This document shows, piece after piece, positions 63,654-64,000 of a stretch of 64,000 nt of DNA. Each line of letters starts with the position of its first letter. Positions within the stretch are counted from its first letter, which is position 1. This stretch comes from Hydrogenovibrio thermophilus. Its GTDB lineage: Bacteria; Pseudomonadota; Gammaproteobacteria; Thiomicrospirales; Thiomicrospiraceae. The position numbers and the translations under genes are program-made. The stretch is taken from NCBI RefSeq assembly GCF_004028275.1, contig NZ_CP035033.1, positions 992,001 to 1,056,000 on the forward strand. The letters run 5' to 3'. The notes beneath the pieces were generated by a model. That model was given only the letters and a program-made list of their open reading frames with translations, had not been told where the DNA came from and did not search any database.

Positions 63654-64000
<347 letters not shown>

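Overview
The window is 64 kb of chromosome from a gammaproteobacterium, most plausibly a sulfur-oxidising chemolithoautotroph of the Thiomicrospira/Hydrogenovibrio/Thiomicrorhabdus group. This is an inference from gene content and order (yhbY<>rlmE-ftsH-folP-glmM-tpiA-secG-tRNA-Leu-nuoA-N, a NasST/Nrt/Nas cluster, many c-di-GMP proteins). No rRNA gene or group-specific marker is present to prove it. Coding density is high and base composition is near 50% GC, except for an AT-rich islet at about 25.9-28.6 kb.

Layout. 1-3.5 kb: end of folC, a SPOR-domain protein, purF and metZ. 3.5-10.2 kb: yhbY diverging from rlmE-ftsH-folP-glmM-tpiA-secG, then tRNA-Leu(GAG). 10.3-25.0 kb: complete 14-gene nuoA-N operon for respiratory complex I (nuoC and nuoD separate, short NuoG), followed by a small membrane protein (DUF2818). 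25.1-25.9 kb: a stand-alone EAL phosphodiesterase. 25.9-28.75 kb: islet beside an initiator tRNA-Met gene, with an orphan 409-aa gene, a VapBC toxin-antitoxin module, a 43-bp duplicate of the tRNA 3' end and repeated copies of a tRNA-terminator-like hairpin. 28.9-29.4 kb: a DUF2726 protein.

29.6-46.05 kb is a full nitrate assimilation locus: the NasT/NasS regulator pair; a leader with a sigma-54-like promoter and a very strong terminator; nrtABD nitrate import; a NirB-like FAD reductase; nirB-nirD nitrite reductase; nasA nitrate reductase; cysG for sirohaem; a YbiB/TrpD2-like protein; and moeA and mobA for the molybdenum cofactor. Import, both reduction steps and both special cofactors are thus encoded together.

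46.0-55.0 kb is a signalling and mutagenesis region: a PhnD-like lipoprotein, hybrid histidine kinase and HD-GYP response regulator in one minus-strand operon; divergent umuD and umuC; and an EAL-HDOD/GGDEF pair. 55.0-58.9 kb holds a PhoX-like (DUF839) lipoprotein behind a phased array of Pho-box-like repeats, followed by a dihaem lipoprotein. 59.0-64.0 kb: recN and nadK on the minus strand, then hrcA, grpE and the start of dnaK, each preceded by a sigma-32-like promoter.

The most unusual global signal is the 10-bp palindrome CCAGGCCTGG. I counted it 16 times, in genes (all three reading frames) and at gene ends, against about 0.06 expected by chance. At gene ends it often forms the core of larger palindromes that look like terminators. 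It behaves like an uptake sequence or another highly iterated palindrome.
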